Shown piece by piece: positions 52,389 through 61,145 of a DNA stretch of 64,000 nt. The translations under genes and the position numbers were made by a program. The stretch comes from Anaerolineales bacterium (GTDB lineage: Bacteria; Chloroflexota; Anaerolineae; Anaerolineales; UBA11579). Position 1 is the first letter of the stretch. Every line of letters starts with the position of its first letter. The notes beneath the pieces are model-generated. The model made no database searches. It was not told where the DNA came from and saw only the letters and a program-made list of their open reading frames with translations. The DNA is taken from contig CP075526.1 in assembly GCA_025808555.1 (NCBI GenBank), positions 494,387 through 558,386 on the forward strand, read 5' to 3'.

Positions 52389-54043
52389 CGGCTCATCAAT
52401 TTACGAAATGCCTCCACCACGCTTGGATCAAAGTGGCGGCCTGATTGCTCAACAATGTAAGCCATTGCATTTTCCGGCGCCATGGCATTGCGATATGGTC
52501 TGTCTGAAATAAGCGCATCCCATACATCAACAACTGCAAAGATACGCGCCTCGAGCGGTATCTGGGTGCCTTTCAACCCTCTTGGGTAACCGGTACCATC
52601 CCAGCGCTCGTGATGGCAGTATGGAATAGTTAGCGCGGGCTTTAGGAAGCCAATTTGCTCAATAAACTCACGCGCACGTTCAGGGTGCCTGCGCATGACT
52701 GCCAATTGTTCATTTGTCAATCTGCCGGCCTTCAATAGGATTGAATCCGGCACGGCGATCTTGCCAATATCATGCAGCAACGCCCCGCGGCGGATATCCA
52801 CCAGTGCCTCTTCACCAATGCCCATGCTGCGAGCCAGCGCCACGGTCAGCTCGGCCACGCGGCGGCTGTGACCTTCGGTTTCGTGGTCGCGCAGGTCGGT
52901 CGCCCGCGCCCAGCCTTCGATCGTCTTTTCGTAAGCCTCAAGCAATTCCTGCTTGGATTCGTTGAGGCTTCCCAGCATATGATTGAAGGACTCTGCCAGC
53001 ACGCCGATCTCATCCCGGCCCTGGGCCGGCACGCTGACGTGCAGATTACCAGCAGCCGCCTGCTGGGCAGCGGCCTTTAGGCGGCTGATCGGCTCTGTGA
53101 TGCGCCCGGCGGTCCACAAACCCACCAACATCACCAGCACGGCTGAGCCTGTGGTAAGCAACAATGCGTTATTGCGCGTAAGCTGGGTGGCCTGCACCAG
53201 AAAGTTGGTCGCCAATGAAACACCAACAATACCTTCAGCCTGGCCTCGCACTGCCCACACAGTGTGAATTTCGCTGTAACTGATGCTGGCGTCTTCCAGT
53301 GGCAGGATCAGGCTGCCGCTGTCTTGGTTGCTCAGCACAACTTCAGCCTGCACGTTGGTCAGCGGGCGCGCCTCAGCCAGAGTACTTGTCAGTACCTGGC
53401 CGTCTGTCCGGTAAAAGCTCACTTGCGCCAGGCTTTCCTCGCGCAGAGCATTTGCCAGGCTATCCACGCGCCTTCCCACTAAGAGCACGCCAACTACCTC
53501 GCCCTGCTGGTTTATAGGGCCGCTGAGAGTCAATATGGGGCCCTCCGGGAAGTCCAGAACGGCAGTGAACTTATCGCCGCTGTCATCCACTACCCCTGCC
53601 AGCACATTCCTTACTAATAACTGGTTCGCCAGTCCCGCCGGCGGCTCAACTGCGTTATAGCCGCCCATGATCATTTCCATGCTAAGCAGCACCTGCCCAC
53701 TGGAAGACAACACAGCCAGATACTCCACTCCATTGTTTAGCGCTACTGGCAATAATTGAACTTCCAGATCCCCTGCGCTGCGCGCCTGGACAGCTTCGCC
53801 TACTCCCTGAATGTTGCTGAGCAAGCGCAGGTTTACCAACACTTCAGCCTCTTTTCGCACCAGGCTCTCCTGCACTTGCACCCCCGTGGCGATCAACTGG
53901 TTGGCAAAGCGCTCCTCAACCGATTCCAAAATGAGATTGGAAGCGATATAGGTTGCCCCAGCAGAAACGGCAAGCGCCAGCAGCAGATATGGCACCGTGA
54001 TCTGCACCAACAGAGGTACATAGAACCTACGCAGGAATGACAT
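52385..54043 (-). CDS. Cache-HAMP-HD-GYP phosphodiesterase
   Basis: 552 residues: membrane segment, an extracellular Cache-like domain (about 40-280), second membrane segment, HAMP domain (RITEPISRLKAAAQQAAAGN), then HD-GYP with HSRRVAELTVALA, LLHDIGKIAVPDSIL, CHHERWDGTGYPRGL and WDALISDRPYR. The catalytic residues are present. It should degrade cyclic di-GMP in response to an external ligand. Confidence 0.9.
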   Translation of the reverse strand: MSFLRRFYVPLLVQITVPYLLLALAVSAGATYIASNLILESVEERFANQLIATGVQVQESLVRKEAEVLVNLRLLSNIQGVGEAVQARSAGDLEVQLLPVALNNGVEYLAVLSSSGQVLLSMEMIMGGYNAVEPPAGLANQLLVRNVLAGVVDDSGDKFTAVLDFPEGPILTLSGPINQQGEVVGVLLVGRRVDSLANALREESLAQVSFYRTDGQVLTSTLAEARPLTNVQAEVVLSNQDSGSLILPLEDASISYSEIHTVWAVRGQAEGIVGVSLATNFLVQATQLTRNNALLLTTGSAVLVMLVGLWTAGRITEPISRLKAAAQQAAAGNLHVSVPAQGRDEIGVLAESFNHMLGSLNESKQELLEAYEKTIEGWARATDLRDHETEGHSRRVAELTVALARSMGIGEEALVDIRRGALLHDIGKIAVPDSILLKAGRLTNEQLAVMRRHPERAREFIEQIGFLKPALTIPYCHHERWDGTGYPRGLKGTQIPLEARIFAVVDVWDALISDRPYRNAMAPENAMAYIVEQSGRHFDPSVVEAFRKLMSR

Positions 54044-54241
54044 GTACTACGCTTTCTTGGGCTAAAACTGAGCCCAGCAGGATTTTAAGCTGTTTGTTTT
54101 GTGTGTACAACTATGCTTGACATGATTCTACGCATAAGTACAATCCAGCCAAACAATTTCGCAAGCATGAAATTGTCCTGGGCCTGTACGGCTGGGAGAG
54201 AGCCTGGCCCCGCTTCAACATCGGAGAGGAGATTTTTTAGC

Positions 54242-54454
54242 ATGGCAGAGAAGGAAAAGGGGACGGTCAAGTGGTTTAACAGCGCGAAAGGGTACGGATT
54301 TCTGGAGCGCGACTCGGGCGGAGACATCTTCGTCCACTTCAGCGCCATTGTGGCTGAAGGCTTCCGTACCCTGAAGGAGGGCCAGCGGGTGGAGTTTGTG
54401 GTTGGCGACAGCGACAAAGGCCCGCAGGCACAAGACGTTGCAGTCATAGACTAA
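54242..54454 (+). CDS. Cold-shock protein
   Basis: 70 residues: [20 protein letters not shown] and DIFVHFSAI, both RNA-binding motifs intact; GGAGAGGAG lies upstream of the ATG. A Cys- and Pro-containing upstream frame is not conserved and is left out. The leader from about 54100 may be structured. Paralogue of the 49140 gene. Confidence 0.95.
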   Translation: MAEKEKGTVKWFNSAKGYGFLERDSGGDIFVHFSAIVAEGFRTLKEGQRVEFVVGDSDKGPQAQDVAVID

Positions 54455-54464
54455 GTAGCAACGC

Positions 54465-54492
54465 AAAAGCCCCGCTCTGGCGGGGCTTTTTT
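54465..54492 (+). terminator. Intrinsic terminator
   Basis: AAAAGCCCCG-ctctgg-CGGGGCTTTTTT after the cold-shock gene. Confidence 0.88.
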
Positions 54493-54496
54493 ATTC

Positions 54497-55678
54497 CTAC
54501 GGCTCAGCCCTCACAGTGAAGTCATCGAAGAGGATCTGGGTACTACCCTCGTCCAGGCTGCCCGCCAGCAAGCCCACCTGCCCGCTCCTGTACTGGTCAT
54601 CTGCAGCTTCCACCACGAACTCCCCGTTCACATACAACGCCAGCCGACTGCCGGAGCACACCGCCGTGATCACATTCGGCTCGCCTCCCAATCGAATGGC
54701 AGAATGCCGCAGCATCATCTCCTGCCCGATCAAGCCCAGTGTCTCTCCACTCTTTTTAGCAATACCGAAATAACCGTCACTGCTGATGAGGAACGCGTAA
54801 AAGTCGCCAGTTTGCCCGGTACCCTGCACCCGGCACAACAGGCCAAAAATGTTGTTGTCGTTCCCACCCAGCTTGGTGGCCGTGACCTGCACTAGCGTAT
54901 CGGTGACGATGCGCCCGGGCACCGCCCACACCACGGAGTTGGGCGGGGTTTGCGTTAGCAGGTAGCCACCCTCCCAATAACTGCCCGAGCTGTCCGGCCC
55001 GCCGTTGCTGTACCAGCCGCTGGCCGGGTTCGAGAAATCATCTACGAACAACAGGCCCTGCTCGCCCGCCTGGGCCACCGCCTGCTGCTGCAGGGCGTCG
55101 ATCTCGGCTTGCAGCGCGGCGGCCTCCGGCGTGTTGGGCACCAGGCCCAGGTAGACCTGGAGGTCAAAGCTGGCCGCGGTGTAGTTGCCCAGCGTACGCT
55201 GCAGCTCGGCCCGGTTGCGATAGGCCTGCGCAAACGTGGGCAGCAGCTCGATGGCATGCGTCAAGTCGGCCAAAGCCGCGCTCCCGTCGCCGCGCTGGGC
55301 ATGCAGCAGGCCGCGGCTCTGGTAGCCGGAAGCCAGGTTGGCGTCCAGCGCTAGCGCCTGGTCAAGGTCGGCCAGGGCCGCGTCCAGGTTGCCGGCGGCA
55401 TGCTGCGCCATGCCGCGCTGCCAATAGGCCTGAACATTGTCTGGCTGCACCGCCAACGCTGCATCTAAATAAGCGATCGCTGCGCCCCAATCGGCGGCGT
55501 TGGCCGCATCCTGTGCCATGCGCAGCAGTTCATCAAAACTGGGTACAGGTGTAGGCTGGGCCTGCTCGGCAGGCGCATCCGGCAGGCCGCCCGGTTGCGC
55601 CACGGATTGCGGCGCAATGGGGAACGTGCACGCGGAAAGCAGCACAGCCAGCAACACAAGAGACACAAGCCCACGCAT
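54497..55678 (-). CDS. TPR lipoprotein with LamG-like C-terminal domain
   Basis: 393 residues. Lipobox LLSAC (Cys 17), Pro linker, three TPR repeats (ADWGAAIAYLDAALAVQPDN, GNLDAALADLDQALALDAN, GDGSAALADLTHAIELLPTF) in residues 60-165, a helical connector, then a beta domain (LLFVDDFSNPASGWYSNG ... LALYVNGEFVV). Same C-terminal plan as the 25618 lipoprotein. Extracellular scaffold; partners unknown. Confidence 0.75.
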   Translation of the reverse strand: MRGLVSLVLLAVLLSACTFPIAPQSVAQPGGLPDAPAEQAQPTPVPSFDELLRMAQDAANAADWGAAIAYLDAALAVQPDNVQAYWQRGMAQHAAGNLDAALADLDQALALDANLASGYQSRGLLHAQRGDGSAALADLTHAIELLPTFAQAYRNRAELQRTLGNYTAASFDLQVYLGLVPNTPEAAALQAEIDALQQQAVAQAGEQGLLFVDDFSNPASGWYSNGGPDSSGSYWEGGYLLTQTPPNSVVWAVPGRIVTDTLVQVTATKLGGNDNNIFGLLCRVQGTGQTGDFYAFLISSDGYFGIAKKSGETLGLIGQEMMLRHSAIRLGGEPNVITAVCSGSRLALYVNGEFVVEAADDQYRSGQVGLLAGSLDEGSTQILFDDFTVRAEP

Positions 55679-55727
55679 GGGCGTACTCTACTGTAAAAAC
55701 AAGCCTAGAGCAAGCAAGGCCAAAAAA

Positions 55728-55757
55728 ACGAGGGCAGTACGCTTGTACTGCCCTCGT
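55728..55757 (-). terminator. Intrinsic terminator
   Basis: ACGAGGGCAGTAC-AAGC-GTACTGCCCTCGT followed by TTTTTTT on the minus strand; ends the 55785 gene. Confidence 0.85.
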
Positions 55758-55784
55758 TAGGCTGATCACGGTTAGGGCAATGAC

Positions 55785-56525
55785 CTATTCGCCACGCACG
55801 ATCACTTCGATCCAGATCGGCAGGTTGTAGTCAGGGCCAACGCCCACCTGCTGGGTGCCGTCAAAGCGCAACACCCATTCGCCGCGGTGCGTGCCCGGCG
55901 TGGGCGGGGCCACCAGGTTGATGGTGAAGTTGGCATAGCCGCCTGCCGGAACACCGTACGTAATGGTGAGCGGCGAGCTGCCGTTCATGCGGTTGCCGCC
56001 TACAAAGAACAGCTCGTATTGGCCGGCGCGCCAGTCACAGGTGCCTACGTTCTGCAGGCGCCAGGTCTTGGCCATCGCCTGGCCGGGGTTGACGCGCGTG
56101 CCGTCAGGATAGGTCTCGTCGTACACGTAGCGTGCCGCATAGCACGGCGCGGTGGCGCTGGCTACCGTGCCGGTGGCGGTCGGCGTGGCTTCGGTCGTCT
56201 CGGCCAGCGTGGCAGTCGGCGTCAGCGCCGCCGCCAGGGCGGTCAGCTGGGCAGCCTCCAGCGTGGCGGTCGGCTCCACCGCCGGCTCGGTGGCGGTCGG
56301 CAACGGGGTCGGCGTTGAGGTCGGCGCGCTGTCTACCGTGGCCTGGCCTAGCAGCGCATCCAGCGTCTGCTGGATCTGGGCATCTGCCGTCTGGGCCACT
56401 TTCTCAGTGGCCTGGCCGGGGTCTTCATCCGAAGCCAGCGGCGCAGAGCGCACACAGGCCACGGCCACCGCCATCAAAACGACAGCGGCGAGCAAAAGCA
56501 AAGCGTAATTGCGTGAGTTTTTCAT
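55785..56525 (-). CDS. Lipoprotein with NBR1-type Ig-like domain
   Basis: 246 residues from MKNSRNYALLLLAAVVLMAV (an ATG four codons earlier is possible). Lipobox VAVAC (Cys 24), a long Thr/Pro/Ala linker to about residue 130, then a domain of the pattern ETYPDGTRVNPGQAMAKTWR, NVGTCDWRAGQYELFFVGG, which is the bacterial NBR1_Ig-like domain often found in Chloroflexota lipoproteins. A surface or binding role is inferred. Confidence 0.8.
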   Translation of the reverse strand: MKNSRNYALLLLAAVVLMAVAVACVRSAPLASDEDPGQATEKVAQTADAQIQQTLDALLGQATVDSAPTSTPTPLPTATEPAVEPTATLEAAQLTALAAALTPTATLAETTEATPTATGTVASATAPCYAARYVYDETYPDGTRVNPGQAMAKTWRLQNVGTCDWRAGQYELFFVGGNRMNGSSPLTITYGVPAGGYANFTINLVAPPTPGTHRGEWVLRFDGTQQVGVGPDYNLPIWIEVIVRGE

Positions 56526-56603
56526 AGCACGTTCCATTTATCCATAGAGTTGCTGAAAAACTATACAAGATTCATGCCAGGCGTGCCCTGATTTGCAAGC
56601 GCA

Positions 56604-56637
56604 CAAAAAAAGCGGGCGGCCATGGGCCGCCCGCTTT
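56604..56637 (-). terminator. Intrinsic terminator
   Basis: AGCGGGCGGCC-CAT-GGCCGCCCGC then TTTTTTTG on the minus strand, after the 56661 gene. Confidence 0.85.
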
Positions 56638-56660
56638 GCTCTCGAATGGATCGGGTACGT

Positions 56661-57521
56661 TTATGGAGCGTAGCAGGTGTTGGGCATCTGGCTGCTGTTG
56701 CGCCAGCCGCACAACTCAAAGACGCCATTGATATTGCCGGAGAACTGCACCAGGCTGTTGTTCATCGTAGCCGCCCAGCCGCCTGTATTGGTCGCTTGGA
56801 TAAAATCGCCAGCCACCTTGACGTGGCCCGGCATCATGGAGCCGGCCAGCTCGTAGGTGATGTTGTCGGGCGCAAGGATGACCGTGCCGGTGATGACCTC
56901 GCCCGAACGATGGAACGAGATCACGCCATTGCGGATCATGCCCGAGCCCATATCCACCACGCGCACGTTCCACTCACCCACCCAGGTGTAGATTGGCGTG
57001 GCGGTGGGGCCAGGCTGAATGACCACCGGCAGCGGGGGCTTGACAGCCTCAGGCAGGTTGTACGCTTCAAAGCTGGTGGGGCTGGCGTAGCCAAGCCACA
57101 GCCAGCACTCGCCCTCGCCCGAAGGATCCACCACGACGACATAGTGGCCGGCGCTGTAGACCTTGAGCACTTCGGTCTGCTGCCCGGCGCGGAACACGCC
57201 GCGCCAAGTGTACTGGCTGCCTGGGCCTGAGCGGCAATTGGTATCGCGCGAAACCGTCACCATCGCTCCAGAGCTGCTGGCGGCCGGTGGCACGTTCACC
57301 ACCTGGGTGGCTTCTGCGGTCGGCTCAGGCGTGGGTGCAGCCGCTTCCGGCGTGTTGGTCGCCGCCGGCTGGTTGGCCACCGCGGCCTCGGTGAGCAGAC
57401 TGCCGGCCTGTTGTGTGCCGGCAATGCCGGTCGCCACCAGTCCGGCTACATCGGCCGGAGCGCAGGCTTGCAACCCCACCGCCGCGATCAAAATAATCAA
57501 AAGGCTTAACTTTCGAGTCAT
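56661..57521 (-). CDS. SH3b-like lipoprotein, paralogue 1 of 3
   Basis: 286 residues: lipobox GLQAC (Cys 20), linker, an SH3b-like domain (VSRDTNCRSGPGSQYTWRG ... GECWLWLGYAS), then a C-terminal beta domain ending WRNSSQMPNTCYAP. Same plan as the next two genes but more diverged. Such SH3-like domains may bind cell-wall peptides; the function is unknown. Confidence 0.75.
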   Translation of the reverse strand: MTRKLSLLIILIAAVGLQACAPADVAGLVATGIAGTQQAGSLLTEAAVANQPAATNTPEAAAPTPEPTAEATQVVNVPPAASSSGAMVTVSRDTNCRSGPGSQYTWRGVFRAGQQTEVLKVYSAGHYVVVVDPSGEGECWLWLGYASPTSFEAYNLPEAVKPPLPVVIQPGPTATPIYTWVGEWNVRVVDMGSGMIRNGVISFHRSGEVITGTVILAPDNITYELAGSMMPGHVKVAGDFIQATNTGGWAATMNNSLVQFSGNINGVFELCGWRNSSQMPNTCYAP

Positions 57522-57602
57522 CGTTCGTCCTCCAGAGCAAAAGTGCGCTCAAACACAGCGATGTCTATCTTACCTTGTGGGCGGCGGTTTCGCTGCCCGC
57601 AA

Positions 57603-57641
57603 GATTAAAAACAGGTGGCGCAGCAATTGCTGCGCCACCTG
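57603..57641 (-). terminator. Intrinsic terminator
   Basis: 30-base perfect palindrome (CAGGTGGCGCAGCAA and its complement, 57612-57641), then TGTTTTTAATC on the minus strand. Confidence 0.85.
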
Positions 57642-57663
57642 CAGGAAACATAAAAGGGCTAAC

Positions 57664-58509
57664 TTACGGCGCCAGGCACGTGCCGGGCTCACCCGCCCCG
57701 CCGCGCCAGCCGCAGAACGACCAGCCACCGCCAATATTGCCGTTGAACTGGTTGTTGTTCAGCAGGAAGGCGCTCCAACTGCCGCTGCTGGGTACCGTGC
57801 TAGTCCAGCTGCCGCTGGCCTGCTGGCCTCCACCAGAGAGCGTGCCCGTAAAGGTGTATGTAAACCCGGCCCAGCTGGTCGTTCCACTGATGTTATTACC
57901 CGAGATCGAAAAGTTGATGCTATCAGTGTAGACCGTAGCGCCCAGATGAGTCTTGCTTGTCCAACTGCCGCCAAAGCTAGGCAGTGGCGTAGGCGTCGCC
58001 GTAGGCGTCAAGGTTGCCGTGGGGGTCGGCGGCTGAGTCGCCGCCGGCAGGTCGTAAGCCGTGAAGTCCGTGGCGGTGGCATAGCGCAGCCACAGCCAAC
58101 AGTCCCCTGAGTTGTTGGGGTTCTTCACCACCACATACTCCGAGCTGGGGAAGGTCTTGAGCACCTCCACCTGCTGCCCGGCCGTGATCGTCGTGATCAG
58201 CCGGTAGGCCACGCTGGGGCCTGAGCGGCAGTTGGTATCCTGCGTCACCGAGACGAACGCGGTGCCCAAGGTCGGCACCAGTGTGCTGGTTGGCTCAGTG
58301 CTGCCGTCGGTTGCCGTGGCAGCATCCGGCGCGCTGGTAGCCGCACCGCCACCGCCGTTGTTGCCGGCGGCGGCCGTCTCCAACTGGCTGATCTGCATGG
58401 TCTGGGCGATGCCGGTGGCGATCGCATCTTCGGTGCTGAGGCCGCCGCAGGCAGCCAACAGCAATGACAGGCCAACCAGGACTACGAGTGTGACTTTACG
58501 AATAGTCAT
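57664..58509 (-). CDS. SH3b-like lipoprotein, paralogue 2 of 3
   Basis: 281 residues; AAGGAG before ATG. Lipobox LLLAAC (Cys 21) then STEDAIATGIAQTMQISQLE, a segment shared with paralogue 3. SH3b-like domain VTQDTNCRSGPSVAYRLITT ... GDCWLWLRYATATDF, linker, and a C-terminal beta domain ending CGWRGGAGEPGTCLAP. Cys pairs suggest disulfides outside the cell. Confidence 0.78.
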   Translation of the reverse strand: MTIRKVTLVVLVGLSLLLAACGGLSTEDAIATGIAQTMQISQLETAAAGNNGGGGAATSAPDAATATDGSTEPTSTLVPTLGTAFVSVTQDTNCRSGPSVAYRLITTITAGQQVEVLKTFPSSEYVVVKNPNNSGDCWLWLRYATATDFTAYDLPAATQPPTPTATLTPTATPTPLPSFGGSWTSKTHLGATVYTDSINFSISGNNISGTTSWAGFTYTFTGTLSGGGQQASGSWTSTVPSSGSWSAFLLNNNQFNGNIGGGWSFCGWRGGAGEPGTCLAP

Positions 58510-58542
58510 CGTGACTCCTTACTATTGAAAGAGTTCACCATT

Positions 58543-59367
58543 CTAAGGCCACTTGCATGGGTTGGGGAAGCCCCCGGAACGCGTGCCGCAGAACTCCCAA
58601 CTACCCATATCCAGGTTGCCAATGAACTGGGCCGAGCCCGGTGCAGTGATGTGGGCCTGCCAGTTGCCGCTGCCCGTGCCGCCAAAGGTGCCGCTGGCAT
58701 CCTGGTGGCCGTTGGTGATCGTGCCGGTGAAGGAATAGGCGAAGGCACCTGGGTTGGTCACCGCGCTGCAGGTCAGGTTCATGCCGGTCACCGAGCAGCT
58801 CATCGCACCGGTGCGCTCCACACCGCCATGGAACACGCGGATGGTCCAGTTGCCCGACCAGTCAAAGGACGGCGTGGGCGAAGGCGTGATGGTGGGTGTG
58901 GGCGTGGGCGGCTGGGTGGCGGTGGGCAGGTTGTAGGCGCTGAAATCGCTGGTGTTGGCGTAGCGCAACCACAGCCAGCAGTCGCCGCTGCTGTTGGGGT
59001 TCTTCACCACTACATAGTCCGAGCCGGCAAAGGTCTTGAGCACCTCCACCTGCTGACCCACCGCAATGGTGGTCACCAGGCGATAGTGCTGGCTGGGGCC
59101 GGAGCGGCAATTGGTGTCGGTGGTCACCGACACCAGGGCGATCGCCGAGGTCGGCTCGCCGGCCTCGGTGGCCGTAGGCTCGGCCGTCTGCTGCGCAGCC
59201 GGCGTGGCGCTGGCGCTGCCGCCGGCCGCGGCCGTTTCCAGCTGGCTGATCTGCTGGGTCTGGGCAATGCCAGTGGCGATCGCATCTTCAGTGCTAATGC
59301 CGCCGCAGGCGGACAACAGCATTGCCAACGCAAGGAATGTGGTCAATAACAGTTTATGTGAACGCAT
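58543..59367 (-). CDS. SH3b-like lipoprotein, paralogue 3 of 3
   Basis: 274 residues from MRSHKLLLTTFLALAMLLSAC; GGAGG before ATG fixes the start, though the frame is open further upstream. After the lipobox comes ISTEDAIATGIAQTQQISQL, then an SH3b-like domain (VTTDTNCRSGPSQHYRLVTT) and a C-terminal beta domain ending FPNPCKWP. First gene of the tandem triplet. Confidence 0.78.
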   Translation of the reverse strand: MRSHKLLLTTFLALAMLLSACGGISTEDAIATGIAQTQQISQLETAAAGGSASATPAAQQTAEPTATEAGEPTSAIALVSVTTDTNCRSGPSQHYRLVTTIAVGQQVEVLKTFAGSDYVVVKNPNSSGDCWLWLRYANTSDFSAYNLPTATQPPTPTPTITPSPTPSFDWSGNWTIRVFHGGVERTGAMSCSVTGMNLTCSAVTNPGAFAYSFTGTITNGHQDASGTFGGTGSGNWQAHITAPGSAQFIGNLDMGSWEFCGTRSGGFPNPCKWP

Positions 59368-59478
59368 CTTTCTTTCCTCCGGAAGACTGCCTAGTCGTAA
59401 AAACAGCCAGTGGTTACAACGATTAAACACGCAAAAACATATGCACCCAATGGTACTTTTAGAGTGCCTTCCTAAAGC

Positions 59479-59504
59479 AAATGCGCCGAGTACTCGGCGC
59501 ATTT
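59479..59504 (-). terminator. Palindromic terminator-like hairpin
   Basis: AATGCGCCGAGTACTCGGCGCATT with a short T-rich flank on the minus side, after the 59528 gene. Confidence 0.6.
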
Positions 59505-59527
59505 TGGCATGTATATATGCAGGCTGG

Positions 59528-59707
59528 CTAGACTTTGCGCTGCCACAGCAGCAGGGCCGCCACCATGGAAACGATGCCCACCAGCGACCAGCGCAGATCG
59601 TTGTCCATAAAGCTGGGCCACAGGCTGGCGGTCAGCCCCAACCCCTGCAGCAGGAAGATGAAGCCCATCAGCCCCAGACCAATGGCGAACAGTTTTAGGA
59701 GTGACAT
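59528..59707 (-). CDS. Small two-segment membrane protein
   Basis: 59 residues from MSLLKLFAIGLGLMGFIFLL, with hydrophobic segments at each end and the middle SLWPSFMDNDLRWSLVG. It starts two bases after the stop of the Cys-rich gene upstream, with AAGGAAAG overlapping that end, so the two form an operon. Function unknown. Confidence 0.55.
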   Translation of the reverse strand: MSLLKLFAIGLGLMGFIFLLQGLGLTASLWPSFMDNDLRWSLVGIVSMVAALLLWQRKV

Positions 59708-59709
59708 GC

Positions 59710-60198
59710 TTAGATCTTTCCTTGTTGGGGTGGCGGGGAAACCAGGGTGTCCTTGTCCAGATAATCGCCACGGCGGGCGGGGGCCAGCATGGCCAGCTCG
59801 CGCTTGCGGCGCTCATAGCACTCGTTGCACTCCCAGCTACGATGGGCGTCGCCGCCCTCGCGGGCAAATTCGGCCACCGGCTTGAACTGCTTGCAGCTGT
59901 AGCACTGTTGCAGGCTCAGGTTGGTGTAGCCGGCGTTGTGCTCGGCGGCATCGCCGCCGATGGGTTGGGCGCGGTGCGGCAGGCCCACAATGTTGTACCA
60001 GCCGTCGGCCGTGCGGCCCACGGCTTTGCCGCTCACCAGCACCGGGCCTAGCGTCCAGTTACCGTCGCGGCCTACCAGGCTGCGCGCCTGATACTTGCCG
60101 TCCTTGAGGCGGTAGGCATAGGCCGTGTTGTCACTCAAGCGATAGGCACGGATGGCGCCTTCGGCTACTGCTTTTTCCAGCACTTCTTCGTAGGTCAT
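59710..60198 (-). CDS. Protein with C-terminal four-Cys zinc-ribbon-like motif
   Basis: 162 residues. N-terminal part is basic and Tyr/Gly-rich (AYAYRLKDGKYQARSLVGRD). The C-terminal third has CYSCKQFKPVAEFAREGG ... WECNECYERRKRELA, two CxxC pairs about 28 residues apart as in HNH-linked or ribbon domains, but no HNH catalytic motif is seen. May bind nucleic acid. AAGGAA lies 12 bases upstream of ATG. Confidence 0.6.
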   Translation of the reverse strand: MTYEEVLEKAVAEGAIRAYRLSDNTAYAYRLKDGKYQARSLVGRDGNWTLGPVLVSGKAVGRTADGWYNIVGLPHRAQPIGGDAAEHNAGYTNLSLQQCYSCKQFKPVAEFAREGGDAHRSWECNECYERRKRELAMLAPARRGDYLDKDTLVSPPPQQGKI

Positions 60199-60296
60199 TC
60201 AGTGAGTTCCTTGGTCGTGATTGATCGATTCATCTGATTATAGCCGGACTTAGCTATAAGCGTTCAGTTGTCAACGAACACCAAAAGACCAATCGG

Positions 60297-60347
60297 AAAC
60301 CATCAAAGGAAATCAGATGGTTTGCCTCTGATTGTCTTTGATGGTTT
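60297..60347. ncRNA. Possible structured RNA or hairpin
   Basis: Inverted repeat with an internal loop: AAACCATCAAAG-gaa-ATCAGA, loop TGGTTTGCC, TCTGAT-tgt-CTTTGATGGTTT. The symmetric 3-base bulges are as in an RNA stem. It lies in the 187-base gap between the divergent Cys-rich and rdgB genes' outer regions; direction cannot be told. Confidence 0.35.
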
Positions 60348-60385
60348 GATTTGACTCTCTTGATTTTCTTTTTATGAAATGGGCT

Positions 60386-61000
60386 TTACGCCTGACCATC
60401 AATCGCTGAAAGCTGCGCGCGCATCGCCTGCACTGCCCGCGCCCGGTGGCTCAGCTGGTTCTTGTGCTCAAAGCTCAGCTCCGCCATCGTCAGCCCCGTC
60501 CCGGCTACCACGAACAACGCATCGTAGCCAAAACCGCCGCTGCCGCGCTCGGCCAGGGTGATCTCGCCCACGCACTCGCCTTCCGCAAAAAAGGTCTGGC
60601 CATCCGGCAACGCCAGGCACAACGCGGCATAAAAGCGGGCCGGCCACGGCGGCGGCGTGCCCTGCGCCGCCAGCTGCTCCAGCAGGTAGGCCCGCCGGTC
60701 GGCGTCCGTAGCGCCCGGCTTGGGTGAATAGCGCGCCGAGTGCAGCCCCGGCGCGCCCGCCAGGGCCGCCACCTCCAGCCCGCTGTCGTCCGCCAGGGCC
60801 GGCAGCCCACTGGCCTGGGCAAAGGCCAGGGCCTTGATGGCCGCATTCTCCATATAGGTGCTGCCCGTCTCGGGCGGGTCGAGCGCCAGGCCCAGCTCGG
60901 CCGGGGTGCACAGCTGGAGCGGCAGGCGCTGGGTGGCCAGCAAAGCCTGGAATTCCTCCACCTTGCCGGGGTTGTTGGTGGCGATCAGCAATTTGGGCAT
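60386..61000 (-). CDS. rdgB: RdgB/HAM1-type XTP/dITP pyrophosphatase
   Basis: 204 residues: substrate-binding TNNPGKVEEF at the N-terminus, TGSTYMENAAIKALAFAQ, catalytic DDSGLEVAALAGAPGLHSAR, GGFGYDALFVV and the C-terminal LSHRARAVQAM. Clears non-canonical purine nucleotides. No upstream partner; divergent from yceD with about 230 bases between. Confidence 0.93.
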   Translation of the reverse strand: MPKLLIATNNPGKVEEFQALLATQRLPLQLCTPAELGLALDPPETGSTYMENAAIKALAFAQASGLPALADDSGLEVAALAGAPGLHSARYSPKPGATDADRRAYLLEQLAAQGTPPPWPARFYAALCLALPDGQTFFAEGECVGEITLAERGSGGFGYDALFVVAGTGLTMAELSFEHKNQLSHRARAVQAMRAQLSAIDGQA

Positions 61001-61101
61001 AATCCCATTCTAGAAGATTCAGAACAAAGACTCTAGCATTCTGTCAAAACCCGTACTAACAGGGCTGAGTCTGCCAATTTGCCCGTATTTTCGGTTGATG
61101 A

Positions 61102-61130
61102 TTGACCGATTCTGCAATTTTTGTTATAAT
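61102..61130 (+). promoter_or_regulatory. Sigma-70 promoter TTGACC-17-TATAAT
   Basis: -35 61102-61107, exact 17-base spacer, -10 61125-61130; transcription expected near 61137. It serves the yceD-rpoD unit and is the best consensus match seen in the window. Confidence 0.75.
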
Positions 61131-61145
61131 CCACGAAACTTATTC

